Source of the DNA: Sequoia sempervirens
Lineage: Eukaryota; Streptophyta; Pinopsida; Cupressales; Cupressaceae
Assembly: GCA_007258455.2 (NCBI GenBank)
Contig: VDFB02321327.1
Span: 62,001 to 126,000 of the forward strand
Reading direction: 5' to 3'
DNA length: 64,000 nucleotides
Part shown: in pieces, positions 57,375-64,000 of the stretch
How the letters are laid out: each line of letters opens with the position of its first letter
Position numbering within the stretch: position 1 is the first letter of the stretch
Made by a program: the position numbers and the translations under genes
Notes under the pieces: generated by a model
Told to the model about the DNA's origin: nothing
The model's input: the letters and a program-made list of their open reading frames with translations, nothing else
Database searches by the model: none

Positions 57375-58399
57375 AAAGACATTCTCACAAATAGGGGAGG
57401 AGTTGGGAGATGAATCTATGTTATCATCATCGTGTTGTTTTGTGTGATTGTCATGATTACTTAGTGTGATGTCCTCTTTTGTAGTAATGTTATGTCTAAT
57501 AGGAGAGGTAATAGGAGAGAAAAAAACTTAGATTGTCACAACTCTCATCAATTGGTTCTTGTAGCACTAAAATATTTTCTTCACAAGTGAGAGATAATAG
57601 GAGAAGAAAAAATGTAAGTGTTATGAATATCCAAGGTTTCTTTCACTAAACCAACCTCATCCACAAAAGGGGAACTAGGAGAGGGATCTATGACAAACAA
57701 AAAGAAAGGGGAGAGGACCTCATATTCATATGCTTTTAACAAAAGTTGCTTACAATATGAAATAATATCTAAAAGAGTACATGAAAGATGAGAAATATAG
57801 AATTTTGTAATGAAAACATGATGGAATGATTAATCTACAATCTTGAAATGTAACAATGCGAAAGCAAAGATGCATGTGAAAAATAATGTTTCAGATTTCA
57901 AAGATGATGATTGACTTATTATGATATGTAACAAGATGAGAATGTAAACTTGAAATGAAAACAACACATGAAATGAGATAATTAAGGCTAAATTTTATGA
58001 AATGAATGTTACAAAAATGAAGCTAGCTGATATAGATAGGTTAAGGCACCAAACAGAAGCTGAAAAACATAGTTCTGAGTTCTATAAAATGCAGTTTCAA
58101 GGGTCAAAAGTGACTGATTCGCCCAGGGTGGCGAATGAGTCCCAGTATGGAATTTTTCTAGATTTTTCAAAAAAAATTGACTGATTTTGATGTTTTCTAA
58201 GTGATATGATGCAGACCTAAAGTAAAAATGCAGAATTTCAGAAAAGTGAAATGAATTTAGATGGTAAAAATGCAACTTGAATGCACTTTTTATGAATGCA
58301 AAATTTAACAGCTAGCATGCAAATGAATCATGCAAAACCTAATGCAAGCTAGATCTATAATGATGAAAGGACTCCAAATCAGTCAATAAATCATTCAAA
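57375..58399 (-). other. D leader
   Basis: No gene is supported: short acidic fragments with stops up to 57700, then A/T-rich DNA. One palindrome (58111-58143) of the LTR-D type lies here, outside the LTR. Confidence 0.45.
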
Positions 58400-58416
58400 A
58401 AGTAGGTTCACCAAAA
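58400..58416 (-). other. D primer-binding-like site
   Basis: Minus-strand TTTTGGTGAACCTACTTTT directly after the LTR-D2 inner end. TGGTGAACC would pair with a tRNA ending GGTTCACCA, as in Trp-type tRNAs. Nine matching bases only, so this is tentative. Confidence 0.4.
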
Positions 58417-60214
58417 TAAACTATATATTTTTAGCTCCTTGCACTTTTCTAGCTCTTCTAGGGTTTTTCACCTAAAAGGAGAAAGTAGGGCCAAAAATGC
58501 TAAAGGTTTCATTCAAATTATGCTATGTATGATTTCTATATTCCTAAATGAGATGATATAGATGCAATAAAGTAATTAAATTGATTGATTAAACATGCAA
58601 AACAAGTGAAATATGAAATTTTTTGAAAACACAATGTGTAATGCAAAAAAACCTAGAAATGAATGGAAAAATGCAATAGAAATGAATCAGACTAAAAGTG
58701 TGCAACTTGAATGTTGAAGGAGACTGGAAATGAAATTTTAAATGCTGTTGATGCTATTTTTCAGGCTTGGAGGGACTCATTCACCATTCTGGGCAAATCG
58801 GTCCTAGTTTTGCCAAACTGAGCAGTAATTCGTTTCTGACAAAAGGGTACCCAAAAATGTAGAAAACTCAAAATTGACCGTAGAGTGGGAATAATTCGCC
58901 ACCCATGATGAATGATTCCAATTTTGAATTTTGTATTTTAAAAGGTGTATTCTGAAGCTTCCGATTTGCACTTTGACTTCCTACAGGTGTCTACTTCTGA
59001 AACTCTGATGTTCGGGTCTCAAAATGAGTTTTTTTATTATATTTTGACTTGATGAATGAAGAGAAGACTTGAGCAACCTTGAAACTTGTTCTAAAATGAT
59101 TTCCAAGCTTCTAAGGGACTTAAATATAAAAACACACAAGAAGAGAAGAAGAAATGGTGAATGTTAGGGCATGGGGGTTTTGCTCAGTAAAACCCAATTT
59201 AAGTAATTAAACCAAAATGATGAAAGAATAGAATGAAACATGAAATAATGGAGTTGATTACCTTTCCATGATGTTTGATCTTGGATTTCAGTAGCAATAG
59301 AGGAGTATTCAGCCCTTGAATGTCTTTAGGAGCCTTTTTGATGTCTTGCAATGAGAAAACCCTAAGTTGCTTGAATTGAGATGAAAGATTGGTGGATAAA
59401 TAATCAAGAATGGATGTGAATTGAGTTAATGGATGTAAAAATAAGTTTCGAGAGGTGATTTTATAGGAAATTCACCTATTTTAGCCAATAATACCTCATC
59501 ACAGGTTGGCGTGAAGCTATATTAAACTCAAATTTCACTTTTTTCTCGATCAAAGGTCAAAATTGAGCCAAACGGGACTCATTCGCCCCACATGGTGAAC
59601 AAGTCCCACCTAGATGGGACTAATTCACCATGCATGGTGAATGGGTCCCATAGGGGCCAATTTGACAACTCAGATGCCAAGAGATGAGGAAGTAAGGTCT
59701 AAAATGCAACCTTGTGAGGTATTTTATTAATTTTAGCCTTGGGATGCACAATATCAGTTAATATGGGACTATTAGTGCTGATGTGAATGTAAAATAGGGC
59801 TTGGTACATAGAAATCAATGTGAAAGTGTAATTAAATACACTTTATAACACTAAAATGAGGTCCACATAGCCTAAGAAGGCACAAGAATCAATGCAAATG
59901 TGCAAGACACATTACAGCACTAGTTTATCATTAAATTTATTTTACAAGCCTTCTAAATTGATGTAATAATATTAATTAACACATTTTATAATATTGAATT
60001 AGGAATAAATGGGTTCATTAAGTCTAGAAAAGCATGAAAGTATCTTACAACACTTTATAACACCTTTACAAGAAATCGTTAAATGCATTTTATTCAATTT
60101 GCAAGGGTCCAAGACCTAGTGTGGATGCATAAAATTCCTCACAACACTAGATTAAGACCTTATTAAGTCCAAATAATCCCATGTCAAGAAAAGGATCATT
60201 TTTTCTATGGCACA
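58417..60214 (-). repeat. LTR-D2, shared by the left and right D copies
   Basis: Matches 38631-40386. Its left end TAAACTATA corresponds to TGAACTATA of D1. It is followed on the left by a primer-like site and on the right by the polypurine tract (60215-60240) of a second D internal region. One LTR thus serves two units. Confidence 0.8.
58772..59649. repeat. Palindromic GGGACTCATTCACC repeats in LTR-D2
   Basis: Copies at 58772-58804, 58887-58919, 59574-59607 and 59616-59649. The last is nearly perfect: arms GGGACTAATTCACCATG and CATGGTGAATGGGTCCC. A related copy outside the LTR is at 58111-58143. Confidence 0.8.
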
Positions 60215-61397
60215 TTTATCCCCCACTTTAGTGAGAGGATGAACTTGTTTCAAACTCACACTAAAGTAGACATTCAAGAGAGATACACATGTACAAATGT
60301 AGATGACAAAGAATGAAAAAGATCAAGAAGGCAGTCAAGCCCCCAGGATCCAAGATCCTAAGTCAAAACAACAAGATACAAAATCATGCAATGGAAAGAA
60401 CTAGAAGAGAAGAAAAATGAGGTGGAAAAGATGTACTCACACTAGGGCCACAAAACTTCAGGTCGTTTGCAGGGTAACAAGTCCACAACATACTCACTTT
60501 GGGGCCATGAAACTTTTGATCATCCTCGGGGTGAGAAATCCCAAAAGGTGAGGAACATACACTAGCTATTATGCACTCACAAACACATAGGTGGCTATGG
60601 GGAAAGTCATGCCACTGGATGGGCTTCCCACTCAAGCATATCAAAGTTATACCTCCTAATAACTTTAATAAGGCACCACAAAGAAGATGATTGTGTTTTG
60701 AGCTCTATGAAGTAAGAAAAACTTCATATGCTTGACACTCATAGACATTGTTAATGCAAGATAGTGTAAGTATTTTTCAAAGGGATTTTTCGTTGTTCAT
60801 GCAATATCTCATCTTAGGGAACATTGTGTGTAATATGTCCAAGAGAGGATAAGTGCAAATGGTCTCGTCTTGTTTCCAAGAGAGGACAAGTGCAAGGTCT
60901 CATCCTAGGCAACATTGTACCTAATGCTTCCAAGAGAGGGAATCACAAGAAAAAGAAAATTGCACAGTGAAATGTGAGTGGTGATGTATGCCCCCATTTT
61001 AAAGTGGTTGTGAGAACTCATACTATGAGAAATTTCTTTAAAGTATAAGAAGAGGACATGAGAGCTTACTCGGAAAGCCTTATGCCAAGTCATATGTTTT
61101 CAATAAGCTATCCCATGAGAGAGAGAAGTATGTCATATGTGAGCCAACTTAAGGCATGTAGTCCACATCTCAAGCTTGCTCTTATGTATTCATGAAAGGT
61201 TAATGACTAGCCAAAGGAGGGAACCAAAAGTGACATACAAGGACAACGTTGTCTAACCCCTTGCCCCCACTTAGTGTAGGACAAAGGTGAGCCAAAATGA
61301 TTGATGAAATGCATGCTAGAGTGAAAATCAATAGCAATTAAAGGATGTAGGTTCCCCTATAGAGAGAAGCATACCAAACTCTTGAAAATGTTGTATT

Positions 61398-61925
61398 TTA
61401 TGACTTAGCATTACATTCAATAGTGGAGTATCCATGAAATCTATGATATGCACAAAATGAAGTCTTAGAATAGCATTTCTTTTGAGTTCTTGGAGGGAGG
61501 GTGATCAAGTGATCTTGGAGGAGTCTCAAAAAAATACCCTCTTGATGAATGGTAGAAGGGGATCGTGTGGTGGGTGTGAAAGATACATCTTGCTTAGTAG
61601 TATATGTCATACTTTCACAAGTGTCTCTAGATTGTGAGATTTTATTCTTTCCATTATAGGAAGGTATAAAATCTAATGAATTCAAATCATGATCGGTTGG
61701 TGAGATGCCATTGACATTAAGCGAAGGCATAGTTTTGTTTTGCATGTTTGGTAAAGGATGATGTTCAAGACCATTAATTGTGATGAATGATTTAGGAGTG
61801 TTTTTTGTAAGATTGTTGATGTTGAGTGAAGGTTGGGACAAAGGACAATAACCAAGACCATGGTTTTTTGTTGTTTGATAGGCTCTATAGGGTTGTAGAT
61901 ACCTTATTCTCGACCACCACATCAT
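61398..61925 (-). pseudogene. D (right) post-G-patch and zinc-knuckle ORF
   Basis: A 175-codon open stretch starting in the G-patch tail ('HGLGYCPLSQPSLNINNL', like 'KTGLGYDATPSNK' of M), then Ser/Thr/Asn-rich linker ('GLEHHPLPNMQNKTMPSLNV'), then 'KTSFCAYHRFHGYSTIECN' (the second His of the knuckle is Tyr). It overlaps the upstream ORF by four bases (ATGA at 61922-61925). That is either a frameshift or a coincidence. Confidence 0.65.
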
Positions 61926-62700
61926 TTTCCACTATATCCTTGTTGTTTTATGAGTTCATACCCTTTGCCATAAAGTTGTTTCATTGCATTGGAATTAGGT
62001 GGTTTTTTTTTATTGTGGTCATCAAAGTTTGTTGTGTAGTTTTTATGTTTTTCTAAAGTGGTTGAGGTGGATTCCTTCAAAAGGTTGTCTGAATGTTGCG
62101 TTGACATGATGGTTGGTTGTCCTTGTTTCTCATCTTTCTTTTGTGTGAATATGTATTCGCCCCTAGATGAAGGTGTGAATTCTAAGGATCCCCAATCATC
62201 ACCAAATAATTTAGATGGAAATTCCTCATTGTTGCATTCAATTTCTATGTTGGATGTGGGAACCATTGTGTTCAAAGGACTTGTAGTTCCTTTTTCAAGG
62301 TGCAAGCAACTTTCAGGCTTGAGATGTGCTTCAACTTCATAAATGTTATTGTTATAGACATATTTCATTATATGATGAATGGTTGAAGGGATTGTATGCA
62401 TCTCATGCATCCATGGTCTTCCTAAAAGAAGATTGTACAAAAGATCATAAGCCATGACATGAATACGAGTTTGCAAAGTAACCACCCCAACCATAATAGG
62501 AAAAGTGATTACACCAAGCGGTTTCTTTGTTGAATTATCAAATCCTCAAATAGATAATGAATCAGGTATTATTTGTGAATTGTCAACATCTAATTGATCA
62601 AGGAGATTCACACTACGCACATTAAGGGCAGAACCATTAACAATAAGGGTTTTTCTTATCCCTATCCAATTGTATCAAGAAATGATCATGAAAGCTTTGT
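61922..62700 (-). pseudogene. D (right) protease-like and G-patch ORF
   Basis: The open part is 61922-62494 (190 codons): 'YDLLYNLLLGRPWMHEMHTI', 'PSTIHHIMKYVYNNNIYEVE', then linker and 'MKQLYGKGYELIKQQGYSGK' (G-patch start). Upstream, after a stop near 62550, the frame has 'LIVNGSALNVRSVNLLDQLD', corresponding to the protease active site but with the catalytic Asp lost (left copy: L-I-D-N). LLLGRPW matches M's ILLGRPW. This is a retropepsin fold remnant with a D-N-G-type active site in the ancestor. Confidence 0.68.
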
Positions 62701-63010
62701 TTTGTTTTTGCAACTATAAAGTAGTGAGCTCATGTTAATGGAAAGTAATATCAAGATTAGTTTGATTCGTTTGATGGGTTAAGGATGCTACATCATTCAG
62801 AGTTGTACCAGGAGGAACATCAATTTGGTTTAAGGTTGTTTGAAGAATATTGTGGTAATTTGGTGAGTTTTGAAGTAAATCCCAAAGGGAAATTTTTGTA
62901 GGAGTATTCTTTAATTTTTCAACAAGATCATACTGCTTTGTGTGTGGGATGTAGTGAGGAGCACTAGGTGGATTGGGTAAAGGTAAGGAGGGTGGGATTG
63001 GTTGTGGTGG

Positions 63011-63409
63011 TTATGGATTATTTTGAGTGTTATATGTATGACCAACAGTATCATCACTAGGTTTTTGCAACACATTGGTTTTAGGGGGGTAGAGGGTGTA
63101 TTGGGGTTGGTTAGAGGGGTGAAGTTTATGTGAAGGTGGGTAAAGAATAAGTTGAGGTTTATGTTGATTTTTTTGTTTGTGTGAAGGTGGGTAGAGAGTA
63201 AATTTTGGTTTAGGTGAAGTTTTATGTGAAGGGGGATAAAGGATAAGTTGAGGTAGAATAATGTTCACATCTTGTAACAATGGAGAGACTTCATTATCTT
63301 TGAAGGGCATGTTATCTTTGTCTTGGGTCATAATATCCTCCCTATAAGGAGAGTTCTTAGGAGAACCACAAACCACATGTTCATGACAATTAAGGTTTGG
63401 TTCATCCAA
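63011..63409 (-). pseudogene. D (right) LYPPSHK-repeat Pro-rich segment
   Basis: A 132-codon open stretch. Begins 'MDEPNLNCHEHVVCGSPKNS', then five 'LYPPSHK'-type repeats at 15-22 residue spacing (LILYPPSHKTSPKPKFTLYP; ...KQKNQHKPQLILYPPSHK; QYTLYPPKTN), then 'HTYNTQNNP'. Unknown function. Followed on the minus strand by the Pro-rich and protease-like parts. Confidence 0.6.
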
Positions 63410-63523
63410 AATAACTTCATTGCCACTAAGGGAGTTATTAATGGTTGAATGTGTTGGATTATTGATGATGGGGAGATTAGTGGAAGACTTTATGCAATCG
63501 CCCAGTGTTTGTAATGTCTCATT

Positions 63524-63880
63524 CTATTGTTCCATGTTATCTACCCTACTTGAAGAGCTTGTAATATTTTCATCTAAGGTTGAAATTTGCAAAGTAGCTT
63601 CATCACAAGTGGGAGAGGCATCAAGAGAAGAAAAGGCATCACATTCTTGGTTTTCAATGATTGGATCCTTTTGCTTAATTATGTATGCTTGGATGGGGGA
63701 AACATTAGGAAAGGGAGCAAGAAGATCCTCATGATTATCTTTGATTAACTCCCTTTTTCCAATAATGTCTTCCAAAATAGGGGAAGAAAAATAAAGAGGA
63801 TTTTCATAGGTCTTAAATATTTGAGCATCTAATGTCAACATATCCTCCTCACAAATAATGTGATTGCCATGATTACTCAC
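63524..63880 (-). pseudogene. D (right) acidic N-terminal segment
   Basis: A 118-codon open stretch, the counterpart of 57069-57374: 'EEDMLTLDAQIFKTYENPLY', 'FSSPILEDIIGKRELIKDNH' and repeated P-I-L-E-D / S-P-I-Q-x-Y-I-I motifs. Unrecognised. The frame remains open upstream in pieces to the window edge. Confidence 0.5.
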
Positions 63881-64000
63881 AAAAACATTCTCACAAATAG
63901 GAGAAGAGTTGGGAGATGAATCTATGGTATCATCATTGTGTTGTGTTGTGTGATCGTCATGATTACTTAGTGTGATGTCCTCTTCTGTAGTAATGTTATG

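Larger units (their letters stand above)
38631..60214 (-). mobile_element. Element D, left copy: LTR element lacking RT, split by E
   Basis: Minus strand: 5' LTR 60214-58417, primer-like site, internal 58416-55631 and 42296-40387, polypurine tract, 3' LTR 40386-38631. Without E the internal part is about 4.7 kb and holds Pro-rich, protease-like, G-patch-like and zinc-knuckle segments, but no RT, RNase H or integrase. It must depend on another element's enzymes. Its 5' LTR also serves as the 3' LTR of a second D internal region running off the right edge. Confidence 0.75.
60215..64000 (-). mobile_element. Element D, right copy (internal part, runs off the window)
   Basis: Colinear with 40387-42296 plus 55631-57480 of the left copy and without E. 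It gives the empty insertion site for E near 62112. 60215-61397 is the polypurine tract plus untranslated region with the same repeats as 40387-41501. Coding relics follow from 61398. Confidence 0.8.

Noticed and set aside
63011..63409. Extensin-like cell-wall protein suggested by Pro-rich LYPPSHK repeats
   Set aside because: No signal peptide or Ser-Pro4 motif; it lies inside the D internal region upstream of its protease-like segment and is repeated in the left D copy.
1..64000. Host genes, tRNA, rRNA or organelle DNA
   Set aside because: Read on both strands; no tRNA-like folds, rRNA blocks or non-transposon protein families recognised.

Overview
This window looks like intergenic DNA from a large plant nuclear genome. 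It is a nest of decayed LTR retrotransposons plus one CACTA DNA transposon. I found no host protein gene, tRNA, rRNA or CRISPR array. A gymnosperm is my best guess, because of the old, stop-riddled nests, the mix of Sirevirus-like copia with divergent non-chromovirus gypsy elements, and the AT-rich LTRs. The species cannot be fixed from the sequence alone.

Layout. (1) 'G1' is an old plus-strand Ty3/gypsy element that is the outermost layer on the left: 1-647, 26987-28090 and 33833 to about 37500. It holds a gag tail, protease, RT, RNase H, integrase and a probable 3' LTR. (2) A plus-strand, Sirevirus-like Ty1/copia element (648-26986) sits in G1. It keeps gag (1863-2963) and an ENV-like ORF (24000-25520) but has no protease, integrase or RT. 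(3) Inside that ENV-like ORF lies a 20.4 kb minus-strand gypsy composite (3528-23900) with AGTAT target duplications. It joins a Tat-like gag-pol element ('M', LTR type B) with a pol-less element ('N', LTR type A) that carries a 642-codon uninterrupted ORF. (4) A 5.7 kb CACTA (En/Spm) transposon (28091-33832) splits G1's RT gene, with TAT duplications and a TNP2 relic. (5) From 38631 to the right edge is a minus-strand family, 'D', with no RT. It is arranged LTR-internal-LTR-internal with a shared central LTR (58417-60214). (6) A 13.3 kb minus-strand gypsy element, 'E' (42297-55630, GGTTG duplications), is nested in the left D copy.

Order of events from nesting: G1 is oldest. The copia element and CACTA entered G1, the M/N composite entered copia, D entered a coding relic (37570-38630), and E entered D. 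Eye comparison of LTR pairs agrees: the copia pair differs much more than the A or B pairs.

What stands out: element E carries its archaeal-type RNase H upstream of RT, while M carries it after RNase H. The A and B LTRs are fused flush at one end of the composite and lie 9.8 kb apart at the other. The D LTRs contain repeated 33-34 bp palindromes. D has its protease-like, G-patch and zinc-knuckle modules in an order unlike M's. The N ORF is open among broken neighbours.
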